A stretch of 20,151 nucleotides of DNA, taken from positions 1 to 20,151 of IMG/VR virus record IMGVR_UViG_3300042450_001323; one strand, written 5' to 3'. This document shows positions 1 through 6,835 of this stretch, one piece after another. Source of the DNA: a virus. A program made the position numbers and the translations under genes. Numbering within the stretch: position 1 is the first letter of the stretch; each line of letters begins with the position of its first letter. The notes under the pieces are model-generated. The model saw only the letters and a program-made list of their open reading frames with translations. It made no database searches and had not been told where the DNA came from.

Positions 1-1
1 A

Positions 2-52
2 AATGCAGAGGAAGAGGAGAAAGAAATAGATGATTTTGGGGAGAGTGATTGA
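2..52 (+). CDS. 3' end of an upstream gene (partial)
   Basis: The frame is open from the window edge and ends at TGA 50-52. The 16 visible residues are very acidic (NAEEEEKEIDDFGESD). It overlaps the start of the next gene by 23 nt, as is common in packed phage operons. Nothing can be said about function from this tail. Confidence 0.5.
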   Translation, partial: NAEEEEKEIDDFGESD

Positions 53-317
53 GGATTTTCCTTATCCTGAAAAAATTTGCCCGTATTGCTTTAAGAAACT
101 AAGCGTTGCTAATGCAATACATTGGGAGGGAGATAAGTATCACTATAAAGCTTTATACTTAGATCCAAATCCTGAGTGTCCAGTCTATGACGAGGGCGCT
201 CTGCAAGCCTACGCCAGAATATACTATTCGTCTGAAGACGCTTATGCTTATTATCACGATGTAAAGATACCCGTTCAAAGATGGGGTCGTGATGACTTAT
301 ATAGCGTTTATCAATAA
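30..317 (+). CDS. small protein with CPYC knuckle, function unknown
   Basis: A 95-residue protein I do not recognise. A CPYC motif at residues 17-20 and a later Cys at about 50 suggest a half zinc ribbon, and the rest is rich in Tyr and Asp. The ATG at 30 has a purine-rich AGGAG about 10 nt upstream; GTG at 45 is an alternative start. It overlaps the preceding gene by 23 nt and is followed 23 nt later by the DUF5872-type gene, so it probably belongs to the same plus-strand late operon. The zinc-binding idea is inference from the Cys pair only. Confidence 0.7.
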   Translation: MILGRVIEDFPYPEKICPYCFKKLSVANAIHWEGDKYHYKALYLDPNPECPVYDEGALQAYARIYYSSEDAYAYYHDVKIPVQRWGRDDLYSVYQ

Positions 318-340
318 TTCATGATAAACTAATAGTTACT

Positions 341-1279
341 ATGCCGATTAATAATTGCTCAAATGATGGAAAGCCAGGTTATAAATGGGGTGATTCTGGA
401 GCTTGTTATACATACACTCAAGGAAATAAAAAATCAATGACTGATGCAAGAAAGAAAGCACTTGCTCAAGCAACCGCTATGGGTGAATTTAAATTTGGTA
501 AAACGGCAGAAGAGCTGGCTCTGCAATTAGCAGAAGATGTAATTGATCTATACATGGTTCAAAAAAGTCTCACGCAATGGTTTAAAGAAAAATGGGTTGA
601 TCTTTCAAGACCAAAAGCTGGCGGTGGATTTGAGCCATGCGGTAGAGCCGATGCTAGTTCTGGTAAATACCCAAAGTGTGTTCCAGCCGCTCGTGCTGCA
701 AGAATGACACCTGAGCAAATCGCATCAGCCGTTAGGCGTAAGCGCACAGCTGAATCATCCCAAACCAGGCAGGATAAGAAGCCGATCAATGTCTCAACAG
801 AGGTTGAGAAAGTATCTCGCAATGTTCCGACAAACCCAGCCCTCTATGCCCGAGTCAAAGCTGAGGCTAAGGCTAAGTTTGATGTCTATCCATCCGCCTA
901 CGCAAACGCATGGCTTGTCCGTGAATACAAAAAGCGTGGTGGTGGTTACAGAACAGTTTCAAAATCAATTGATTCAGTAGAGAAGGTAGCAGAGGACTTG
1001 GCGCAGGAAGAAGCTGTTCTTGCTGACATGCTGACCATGCTTGCTAACCTGTATGGTAAGTTTAATGAAGACCAGACTGGTATTTGGGCTGGTTATGATT
1101 CACCAGAAGAAAACGATGTAAAAGATATTGGTGTTAAGTGTTCAAATTGCGTCTTGTATGATGGCAATGGTGTTTGCAAGATTATTGCTCAAAAAGTTGA
1201 AGAAGAAGGTAAGTGCAGATTTGCCATCATCCCAGATGGGGTTGTTGACATAAGCAATGAAGATTACGAAGATAGCTAA
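341..1279 (+). CDS. DUF5872-type phage virion-associated protein
   Basis: This 312-residue protein is a mosaic of short modules seen in large-phage proteins. Residues 1-50 carry a GKPGYKWGDSGACYTY segment followed by an Ala/Lys helix, often found at the N-termini of phage head or protease-associated proteins. Residues 78-135 match the DUF5872 pattern: WFKEKWVDLSRPK, GGFEPCGR, GKYPKCVPAARA and MTPEQIASAVRRKR. Residues 168-204 hold a second conserved block, ALYARVKAEAK then YPSAYANAWLV and KKRGGGYR. The C-terminus has four Cys (C267, C270, C279, C292) ending in CRFAIIPDG, a likely zinc- or cluster-binding knuckle. No biochemical role is established for DUF5872; packaging with the virion or DNA binding is inferred from its basic character and context. 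Confidence 0.75.
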   Translation: MPINNCSNDGKPGYKWGDSGACYTYTQGNKKSMTDARKKALAQATAMGEFKFGKTAEELALQLAEDVIDLYMVQKSLTQWFKEKWVDLSRPKAGGGFEPCGRADASSGKYPKCVPAARAARMTPEQIASAVRRKRTAESSQTRQDKKPINVSTEVEKVSRNVPTNPALYARVKAEAKAKFDVYPSAYANAWLVREYKKRGGGYRTVSKSIDSVEKVAEDLAQEEAVLADMLTMLANLYGKFNEDQTGIWAGYDSPEENDVKDIGVKCSNCVLYDGNGVCKIIAQKVEEEGKCRFAIIPDGVVDISNEDYEDS

Positions 1280-1353
1280 GTAGATGGGGTGTACACCCTT
1301 TGAATAATAAATATGATATGCTTATAAGCATATCTTTGATATAAGGAGATTCT

Positions 1354-1737
1354 ATGAAAGACAATATGAAGAAGATGGTTTCTGACCACAACGCAATGAA
1401 GTCCTGGCATGAGACATCGGCAAAAGCTGCTGCTGAACAAATGCAAGATCACATCAAGGCTGCTGCTTGGCACGATTCACAAGTTAATATGATCAAGGGA
1501 ATGATTAATGAAGTTCCTCTTGATCCAGAAAAGAAAGTTTCTGGCGTACCGACTGGCGGATCAGCTTCTGCTCCAACATCTGGTGCTGGAATGACTTCAC
1601 CGACAAAGGAAGTTGCTCTTGACCCAAAAACTGTTAAGAAGAGTGATTTGATTGAAATTCTTTCCGAGCACGAAGGTCAGTTCGGTAAGTTTGACATGGC
1701 AGTTGAGGACATTGCAAGTTTCTTGCTTGCAGAGTAA
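1354..1737 (+). CDS. putative phage structural or scaffold-like protein
   Basis: A 127-residue protein of unknown family, preceded by a clear Shine-Dalgarno (AAGGAG, about 7 nt before ATG). Residues 1-52 are a helical segment rich in Met, Ala, His and Gln. Residues 60-90 are a low-complexity Gly/Ser/Ala/Pro/Thr linker (GGSASAPTSGAGM), and residues 95-127 form a second helical acidic segment. Two helical ends joined by a flexible linker suit a virion or scaffold component, but that is inference. It lies 74 nt after the DUF5872-type gene and 9 nt before a membrane protein gene. Confidence 0.7.
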   Translation: MKDNMKKMVSDHNAMKSWHETSAKAAAEQMQDHIKAAAWHDSQVNMIKGMINEVPLDPEKKVSGVPTGGSASAPTSGAGMTSPTKEVALDPKTVKKSDLIEILSEHEGQFGKFDMAVEDIASFLLAE

Positions 1738-1746
1738 TCACGGCAC

Positions 1747-1983
1747 ATGGAAGCTATAACCGTTGCCCTAATCGCTGCTGTAGGAGGAATCCTAGCAGCA
1801 CTAATTCAGCAAACAAGAAAAGAAAATAAAGAAGATCATGGCGTAGTCGCATCTTTACTAACCGATCTACATAAAGATGTTTCTAATGTAGAAGTTAAAC
1901 TTGATAGACATATTGAGTCACACGCTGTAACAGCGGCTAAAGAAGTAGTGAAGAAAGCAGTTAAGAAAACTACAACTAAATAA
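1747..1983 (+). CDS. single-TM membrane protein, holin-like shape
   Basis: A 78-residue protein with one N-terminal membrane segment (about residues 4-21, AVGGILAAL core), then a Lys/Glu-rich coiled-coil-like middle (residues 25-60) and a very basic tail (VVKKAVKKTTTK). Small phage proteins with an N-terminal anchor, cytoplasmic helix and positively charged end include holins of the DUF2746 kind in actinobacteriophages. The shape fits, but no signature residue proves it and no endolysin gene is adjacent in the window. It is the last gene before a hairpin terminator, so it probably closes the late operon. Confidence 0.65.
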   Translation: MEAITVALIAAVGGILAALIQQTRKENKEDHGVVASLLTDLHKDVSNVEVKLDRHIESHAVTAAKEVVKKAVKKTTTK

Positions 1984-1986
1984 TTT

Positions 1987-2056
1987 TAGCGGGTATTTCT
2001 AGGCTTATATTTTTCCGAAAGGTTATATAGGTGGTGGAGATACCCGCTATTTTTTT
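1987..2056 (+). terminator. rho-independent terminator after the holin-like gene
   Basis: An inverted repeat TAGCGGGTAT (1987-1996) pairs with ATACCCGCTA (2040-2049) and is followed by seven T residues (2050-2056). The loop is long (43 nt) and contains weak internal pairing. It sits directly after stop codon 1981-1983. Confidence 0.7.
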
Positions 2057-2122
2057 ATTTATGACTTGATTTTCGTTTTTATAAGTGGTAATCTCTCATT
2101 GACCTAAGAGAAAGAAGACAAG

Positions 2123-2578
2123 ATGTCAGATGAAAGCTTTATTGAAGAAGATAATGATTTTATTGGAACTAAAGATTTTGACAATATTTGCGACAATCTA
2201 ATTTCCAAAGTCCCTGTTGATAGTCATAGAGAAGCCTATAGTGTGATATATGGTCACTACAAAGGATGGGCTCCGTCTAAGACAATCAAGCACTATAACA
2301 TTTCAGAGGAAGTGTATAGATATTATGCAAACCTCTTTGATTTCACAGAAAGGGGGGAGAAGATTATGGCTGGAAGAAAATCCAAGCAAGATAATATTGT
2401 CAGTTTTTTGACAGGCAATGTTGGAAAGGTAGTAACACCGATTGAAGTTTCTACGAATGTAGAAATCTCATTGCCAACATTCTACAATTTTTACAATGCT
2501 AATCGTGGTTACTTTAAGAAAGTAAAGCGTGGACATTTTGAAATTGTAGATCCAAAAGTAGAAAGAGCAAATAGTTAA
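2123..2578 (+). CDS. putative winged-helix DNA-binding protein
   Basis: A 151-residue protein I do not recognise by name. Residues 34-70 look like a helix-turn-helix (GHYKGWAPSKTIKHYNISEE followed by aromatic residues). Residues 83-145 read like a winged helix: AGRKSKQDNIVSFLTG, then a VTPIEVSTN turn, a second helix SLPTFYNFYN and a basic beta-wing FKKVKRGHFEI. It is the first gene after the terminator near 2 kb and has a purine-rich leader (AAGAGAAAGAAGACAAG) before ATG. A regulatory role for the operon it heads is inference from position. The GRKSK patch recalls the RGRKSN patch of three paralogues further right, but overall similarity is not apparent. Confidence 0.6.
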   Translation: MSDESFIEEDNDFIGTKDFDNICDNLISKVPVDSHREAYSVIYGHYKGWAPSKTIKHYNISEEVYRYYANLFDFTERGEKIMAGRKSKQDNIVSFLTGNVGKVVTPIEVSTNVEISLPTFYNFYNANRGYFKKVKRGHFEIVDPKVERANS

Positions 2579-2580
2579 TT

Positions 2581-3222
2581 ATGGAGAAGCAAGTGGTTGT
2601 GCGAAATATGAAATCATGGGAATTCTGTGCGGAAGAAGCCGTAAAGGATTTGTTTTGGTTCGTAGATAGGTTTGATATAACTGGCATGACCCTTGAGTGC
2701 GGTACTTCTCAAAAATCACGAATGAGTAATTTTTATTGGGATGGTTTAAACATTGAGCTATCAAATGACCACATCAGTAATATCAAAAATATTATTGACT
2801 GGTGCATTGATAGTAAGGCATGGGAGAGTGATCCACATTATTACCCAGGAGAGAATGATGATAAGCTGATGTATTGCCGACAGTACCATAGTTGGCTATG
2901 GTCAATGATTGGTGCTGTCGCTCTACATTATTGCAAAGTAAATGGTATTGAGTTGAATAAAGAAATGCTCACATCTACTTTGATTAAGAAACAAAAAGAC
3001 TATGGTCCAAAAAATATTGAAAGATTTGGGCTAAATGGTCTTACCATCAGACTACACGACAAGGTTGCGAGATTAGAAAATCTTCTGTCAAAACCAAAAG
3101 GAGTAACTAATGCAGTATCAAATGAAAGCATTTATGATACATTGCTTGATATTGGCGGCTACGCTGCGATTGCAATAATGTGGATTCGTGAAGAGTTCTT
3201 GTTACCAATGGGTGATTTATGA
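2581..3222 (+). CDS. nucleotide modification associated domain 1 (Nmad1/DUF1599) protein
   Basis: A 213-residue protein. The C-terminal half (residues 134-200) has the DUF1599/Nmad1 signature: KKQKDYG (136-142), N145, RFG (148-150), R157, DK (160-161), RLENL (164-168), then DTLLDIGGYA (186-195). The family is all-helical and related to MazG/dUTPase-type nucleotide pyrophosphohydrolases. Iyer and colleagues linked it to phage DNA-base modification systems, so a role in handling modified or unwanted nucleotides is likely. The N-terminal 130 residues are not assigned. Its stop overlaps the next gene's start as ATGA (3219-3222), so translation is probably coupled to a 2OG dioxygenase. Confidence 0.82.
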   Translation: MEKQVVVRNMKSWEFCAEEAVKDLFWFVDRFDITGMTLECGTSQKSRMSNFYWDGLNIELSNDHISNIKNIIDWCIDSKAWESDPHYYPGENDDKLMYCRQYHSWLWSMIGAVALHYCKVNGIELNKEMLTSTLIKKQKDYGPKNIERFGLNGLTIRLHDKVARLENLLSKPKGVTNAVSNESIYDTLLDIGGYAAIAIMWIREEFLLPMGDL

Positions 3223-4013
3223 TTTTATTTAAAGATTTAAATATTGGCGATATTCCATCAACACCTTTTAGCTTATCAACAATTCCAAGCACAGATGAAG
3301 CTGACGAAGTAATCCTTTCCTATGCGAAAAGATACGGGCATCCTGTTGGGTACCTTCAGGAGCAAAATGGGAAAATTGTTCAAAATATTTTTCCGATTAA
3401 AAAATCAGCAGAAGATCAAATATCATCATCATCAAAAGCTACGCTAGAGCTTCACACAGAAGCTGCTTTTCATCCGCATCTCCCAGACTACCTGCTATTG
3501 CTGTGTTTGCGTGGAGATGAAAATGCTGGAACAACATATGCTCTTTTATCTGATGTATTGAAAGATATACATATTGGGGTTGTTAATATTTTAAAGAAAG
3601 ATTTGTTTGAAACATCTGTTGATGAGAGCTTTAGACTAAATGGGGAAGAAGATACATTTGTAAGACTTCCAGTTCTAACTGCTGATTCAAATGGTCAATA
3701 CAAAATGAAATATGATAGAACCGTTATGAAGGGAATAACAGAAGAAGCGCAAATGGCTTTGGATGTTTTTAATAAAGCTATTGAAAGAAATAAACAAACA
3801 GTTTTTTTAAACACTGGTGATCTAATTATAATTGACAACGCAACAACTGTTCATGGTAGAACATCATTTAGCGCAAGATATGACGGATCAGATCGGTGGT
3901 TGAAAAGAGTAGTTGTAAGAAAAGAAATAGATTCTATTACAGATACCAACTTATGTCCAGAAACTGGATATACTGTAATAAATAAATACAAAGAGGACAG
4001 TGATGACAAATAA
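3219..4013 (+). CDS. asparagine-oxygenase/clavaminate-synthase-like Fe(II)/2OG dioxygenase
   Basis: A 264-residue member of the clavaminate synthase-like (TauD/TfdA-type) oxygenases. The iron-binding triad is visible: HTE at residues 79-81 in LELHTEAAFHPH, and the distal His212 in DNATTVHGRT. R226 lies 14 residues after that His, in GSDRWLKR, the expected 2-oxoglutarate-binding Arg position in the AsnO/VioC group; R230 follows. The sequence around PDYLLLLCLRGD and ARYDGSDRWL closely resembles the bacterial L-asparagine/L-arginine beta-hydroxylases. The protein is somewhat shorter than the roughly 330-residue antibiotic-pathway enzymes, so the N-terminus is trimmed. The substrate cannot be read from sequence: a free amino acid is the family precedent, a nucleotide the contextual alternative given the coupled Nmad1 gene. 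Confidence 0.85.
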   Translation: MILFKDLNIGDIPSTPFSLSTIPSTDEADEVILSYAKRYGHPVGYLQEQNGKIVQNIFPIKKSAEDQISSSSKATLELHTEAAFHPHLPDYLLLLCLRGDENAGTTYALLSDVLKDIHIGVVNILKKDLFETSVDESFRLNGEEDTFVRLPVLTADSNGQYKMKYDRTVMKGITEEAQMALDVFNKAIERNKQTVFLNTGDLIIIDNATTVHGRTSFSARYDGSDRWLKRVVVRKEIDSITDTNLCPETGYTVINKYKEDSDDK

Positions 4014-4278
4014 TTTTAATGACACAGAAAAAAATTTTAATCCATTTCTTGGAACAATGGAAGTGAATTTTGAACAATGGATTAATACTGGGATAAACAA
4101 CGGTTGGATCAGCAGACCAGTATGTTCAACTCATGATGGCATTCCAACAACTCATGATGAAGATTTAGAATGGGAAGAGGGTAGTGACCCATGTATTTAT
4201 GCAGTTCGTCTTTTTTCTGATGAAGCCGAGAGAATGCTTGTTATGGAAAATATGAATGGTTTTAACGGTGGACACTAA
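4003..4278 (+). CDS. conserved small phage protein
   Basis: A 91-residue acidic protein with a motif series I associate with uncharacterised proteins of actinobacteriophages and cyanophages: FEQWINTGINNGW, then CSTHDGIPTT, EEGSDPC and a final YAVRLF. ATG at 4003 is preferred over the in-frame GTG at 4000 because GAGGA (3993-3997) is spaced better from it. It overlaps the dioxygenase stop and ends in a TAATG overlap with the next gene. The conserved Cys, His and Asp could bind metal; no function is known to me. Confidence 0.8.
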   Translation: MTNNFNDTEKNFNPFLGTMEVNFEQWINTGINNGWISRPVCSTHDGIPTTHDEDLEWEEGSDPCIYAVRLFSDEAERMLVMENMNGFNGGH

Positions 4279-4760
4279 TGAGTAAAAACACTCCACTTGT
4301 GCAACCAATTGATCCCTGGATTCAGAGATATGCGAATAAGCTTAAAAACATGATGGGTCTTTCTCATTGGACAATTCACATGAGTTCTAAGCCATGCAAT
4401 GTTGATGCTTTAGGTGAAACAGAAGTTATACATGCTCAGAATCTTGCAACAATTTATTTACATAAAGATTTTCGTAAAGATACGCCTGAAGATATTCGTG
4501 CAACGATGGTTCATGAACTTCTTCATTGTCACATGAGTCATATATCAGAAGTTGTTCATGAAATCCTTAAGCCAGAAGAAGATGATCAAAAAGGTAAAGC
4601 TATTCATAAAGCAACAATATCAGTTGTTGATTATGAAATTGAAAGAATCATTGATGCAATATCTGAGTCGCTTGGTAAATGGATGCCTACACCCGACATG
4701 CCAAGGGCAAAAACAACTAAGCCAAGAGTTGCTAAAAAAGCAGTAAGGAAGAAAAAATAA
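4278..4760 (+). CDS. HELLH zinc metalloprotease-like protein
   Basis: A 160-residue protein with a zincin motif: HELLH at residues 79-83 in ATMVHELLHCHMSH, with additional His at 85 and 88. This is the Zn-binding and catalytic glutamate arrangement of gluzincin/SprT-like proteins, often seen as small stand-alone proteins in phages. The N-terminal 60 residues resemble the beta-rich lead-in of such domains (WTIHMSS, then NLATIYLHKDF). The C-terminal 20 residues are a Lys/Arg tail (KPRVAKKAVRKKK), suggesting nucleic-acid contact. Substrate is unknown. Its start overlaps the previous stop by 1 nt, and its own stop directly abuts the methyltransferase ATG. Confidence 0.78.
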   Translation: MSKNTPLVQPIDPWIQRYANKLKNMMGLSHWTIHMSSKPCNVDALGETEVIHAQNLATIYLHKDFRKDTPEDIRATMVHELLHCHMSHISEVVHEILKPEEDDQKGKAIHKATISVVDYEIERIIDAISESLGKWMPTPDMPRAKTTKPRVAKKAVRKKK

Positions 4761-5522
4761 ATGATTCCAAACTGCGTGATCGTAAAGAGAAACGAAACTC
4801 AGTTTTTATTGTTTGATAAACCAGATGTGGTTTCAAATGGAATCAGAAATGGTAATGGCTGGGAAGGGCATCTGGAAACTATCTCAGAAAGGTTTCTTGT
4901 GAACACCTTTGGTGGTTCTGTACTGGATATCGGAGCTAACTTAGGAAGCTACTCGGTTCCTCTCGCCCAGAAATTTCCTAATGTAACTTTTCACTCTTTT
5001 GAGCCGCAAAGAATTATTTTTTATCAGCTATGTTCAAATGTTTTAATTAATGCTCTGCATAATGTTGTTTGTCATAACTATGGTATATCAGATCGCAATG
5101 ATAAGTTTATGGTAATAATGCCAGACTATGCCACTGAAACAAATGTTGGTGCGTTTAGCCTTGATGAACAAACTCGTGAGAATAATTATGAATGTACAAC
5201 TAAAGGATTGATGGAAGAGATTGAAATTAAAATTCTTGATGAGCAATCTTTTAAAAATGTTAGATTGATAAAAATTGATGTTGAAGGTCTTGAGATGGAA
5301 GTTCTTAAGGGGGCATTAAAAACAATTGAAGATAACAACTTTCCTCCGATTATTTTTGAAGCTTGGACTTATAAGCCCTGGTATGAGGATAGGAGAAAAG
5401 AGCTTATTAAGTTTGTTGAATCTCTTGGTTATAACATCACTACTATCGGTGAAAACAATATTGCTCAACACAACACCCATCCGCAAATAGAATTTAGATT
5501 TGAGGTGATTAAGAATGTCTAA
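4761..5522 (+). CDS. FkbM-family SAM-dependent methyltransferase
   Basis: A 253-residue protein with the FkbM methyltransferase layout. The SAM-binding motif I is VLDIGANLGSYS (residues 54-65), an acidic motif II residue sits in HSFEPQ (E81), and the family's KIDVEGLE motif lies at 171-178, followed by EVLKGA and FEAW. FkbM enzymes O-methylate sugars and small molecules. In phages and their hosts they usually sit near glycan-modification genes, which are not seen here, so the substrate is open. It starts directly after the HELLH gene stop and overlaps the next small ORF by 8 nt. Confidence 0.85.
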   Translation: MIPNCVIVKRNETQFLLFDKPDVVSNGIRNGNGWEGHLETISERFLVNTFGGSVLDIGANLGSYSVPLAQKFPNVTFHSFEPQRIIFYQLCSNVLINALHNVVCHNYGISDRNDKFMVIMPDYATETNVGAFSLDEQTRENNYECTTKGLMEEIEIKILDEQSFKNVRLIKIDVEGLEMEVLKGALKTIEDNNFPPIIFEAWTYKPWYEDRRKELIKFVESLGYNITTIGENNIAQHNTHPQIEFRFEVIKNV

Positions 5523-5595
5523 ACAAGATAAAATTACTCATGCAGTGTATTTCACACTTCATGCAATTACAATTGCTATACTGTTAATTAAGTAA
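5515..5595 (+). CDS. 26-residue single-TM peptide
   Basis: A short ORF (MSKQDKITHAVYFTLHAITI, then AILLIK) with a charged N-terminus and one hydrophobic helix of about 17 residues. It starts 8 nt inside the methyltransferase gene, preceded by GAGGTGATTAAG, and ends 5 nt before the tRNA. The tight coupling and coherent membrane-helix composition favour a real gene, but no homologue is recognised. Confidence 0.5.
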   Translation: MSKQDKITHAVYFTLHAITIAILLIK

Positions 5596-5600
5596 TACAA

Positions 5601-5676
5601 TGGCGAGTAGCTCAGTTGGCAGAGCAAGGGACTGTTAATCCCTGGGTCGTAGGTTCAAACCCTACCTCGCCAGCCA
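5601..5676 (+). tRNA. tRNA-Asn (anticodon GTT)
   Basis: A full cloverleaf can be drawn: acceptor TGGCGAG with CTCGCCA, D-arm GCTC/GAGC, anticodon arm AGGGA/TCCCT with loop CTGTTAA, and T-arm GTAGG/CCTAC with loop TTCAAAC. The discriminator is G and the CCA end is encoded (5674-5676). The anticodon GTT is at 5634-5636 and reads Asn AAC/AAU codons. The last A of CCA is also the A of the next gene's ATG. Confidence 0.95.
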
Positions 5677-6230
5677 TGTTAATTATTGATAATTATGTAC
5701 CTATAAAAGAACAGGGGTATCTGTATGAATACTTCACCGACCCTCAAGTTCCTTATCGGTTCTACCGCAGCCATATCTATCACGAGGGTGAAAAGTGGAA
5801 TCATGCACCAATGCAAATGTCACATCACCTGTATGAGTCTGAATCAGATATCGCCTCTAGTCACCTGCCTGCAATCGGCAAGCTTGTCGGTAATCTGGTA
5901 GATAGGTTTGGCAACATTAATCTTTTGCGGGCTAAGGTAAATGTGACTTCTCCATACCCCCCAATGATGAAGTATGAATCTCAAGTCCCTCATATTGATT
6001 TGCAGTACGACAACGGAGACCCCGTTGATCACAAAGTTCTTCTGTATTACATAAACGATTCAGATGGACCAACTTATTTCTTTAATGACTCTTATGAACT
6101 TCAGGACACTGTGTATCCAAAACCAGGGCGAGCTATTATCTTTGATGGTAACAACATTCATGCCGCTTCAAACCCAGTTCGTTCTCCATTCAGAATGGTT
6201 ATCAATATTGATTTTCAAGGAGGCAAATGA
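5676..6230 (+). CDS. 2OG-Fe(II) oxygenase, prolyl-4-hydroxylase-like
   Basis: A 184-residue oxygenase with a jelly-roll 2OG-Fe(II) pattern. HID at residues 106-108 (VPHIDLQYD) and the distal His162 (DGNNIHAASNPV) bind iron, and R169 or R173 is the 2OG-binding Arg. GPTYFFND and YPKPGRAIIFDG are the strand motifs usual between them. I chose ATG 5676: the longer reading frame from 5616 would translate through the tRNA and adds 20 residues with tRNA-derived sequence. Small P4H-like oxygenases are common in large phages; substrates (protein side chains or nucleotides) are unproven. There is no room for a separate ribosome-binding site except within the tRNA 3' half. Confidence 0.85.
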   Translation: MLIIDNYVPIKEQGYLYEYFTDPQVPYRFYRSHIYHEGEKWNHAPMQMSHHLYESESDIASSHLPAIGKLVGNLVDRFGNINLLRAKVNVTSPYPPMMKYESQVPHIDLQYDNGDPVDHKVLLYYINDSDGPTYFFNDSYELQDTVYPKPGRAIIFDGNNIHAASNPVRSPFRMVINIDFQGGK

Positions 6231-6361
6231 AATACTTACTTATGATATGGGTCGGGTTTATTGTTGTTAGAGGAAGTGCCTACTTCACAAGACAATCCCG
6301 AATTCGCAGAATGTCCAATCGTGATGCATGGATCAATTTCCGTAAATCATTTGATGAATAA
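6227..6361 (+). CDS. 44-residue membrane-anchored peptide
   Basis: This ORF overlaps the oxygenase stop as ATGA (6227-6230) and is preceded by AAGGAGG, an excellent ribosome-binding site at 6218-6224. The product has an N-terminal hydrophobic helix (LLMIWVGFIVV) and a basic C-terminal half (RQSRIRRMSNRDAW). Function is unknown. It is the last plus-strand gene before a convergent junction. Confidence 0.7.
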   Translation: MKYLLMIWVGFIVVRGSAYFTRQSRIRRMSNRDAWINFRKSFDE

Positions 6362-6419
6362 ATCGGGCTCTAAAATGTGGGCTCCGAAAATACTAGATGT
6401 TTAAAGGGTTTAAAGGGTT

Positions 6420-6818
6420 TTATTTGTTTCGCTTTGCCAGGAGTGCGTCAAAGTCTTTGACTTTGGTTTCACCCATGTATCCCCAAGCATAACCCTCATC
6501 AATGAGTTGTTCATTGATTGACTTGGCAGCGCCATCAAGATATACCCAACCCAAGATACGCCCGTACTTTTCAGAGCTATCGGGGAGTTCGGTCTTCACG
6601 ACTACATCTTTGGCAGCGTCAATTGCTTTCTTCAGCTTGTCTTTTACCTCAAGCCCCAATGCCTTCTCTCGTGCGTCTTTTGTGCGAGATTCAGGGGTAT
6701 CAATTCCCGCCAGTCTAACTCTTTGGGTATAGGAGATATTAAACCCCAGATCAATGTCCACATCAATGGTATCTCCGTCAACAACTTTCAAAACCTTCTT
6801 AATTCTATATTCGTACAT
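6420..6818 (-). CDS. thermonuclease / SNase-like endonuclease
   Basis: A 132-residue protein with the complete staphylococcal-nuclease catalytic set: DGDT (residues 14-17), R35, D40 and E43 in VRLAGIDTPE, and R87 in EKYGRILGWVY. These residues bind Ca2+ and activate water for phosphodiester hydrolysis of DNA or RNA. No signal peptide is seen, so it presumably acts inside the cell, for example in host DNA breakdown or nucleic-acid salvage. A near-perfect extended -10 (TGATATAAT) ends 5 nt before the ATG, so the mRNA is probably leaderless. It converges with the plus-strand gene ending at 6361. Confidence 0.92.
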   Translation of the reverse strand: MYEYRIKKVLKVVDGDTIDVDIDLGFNISYTQRVRLAGIDTPESRTKDAREKALGLEVKDKLKKAIDAAKDVVVKTELPDSSEKYGRILGWVYLDGAAKSINEQLIDEGYAWGYMGETKVKDFDALLAKRNK

Positions 6819-6823
6819 GATAT

Positions 6824-6832
6824 ATTATATCA
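6824..6832 (-). promoter_or_regulatory. extended -10 promoter of the thermonuclease gene
   Basis: On the minus strand TGATATAAT matches the extended -10 consensus (TG-N-TATAAT). Only 5 nt separate it from the ATG at 6818, placing the expected transcription start on or next to the start codon. Confidence 0.6.
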
Positions 6833-6835
6833 CGA

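Noticed and set aside
5616-5675. N-terminal extension of the 2OG oxygenase from ATG 5616
   Set aside because: The 20 extra residues are translated from the tRNA-Asn gene; the oxygenase motif spacing is complete from ATG 5676.
5601-5676. tRNA as a prophage attachment site
   Set aside because: It is a complete tRNA gene inside a phage operon with no integrase and no repeat of its 3' end seen elsewhere in the window.
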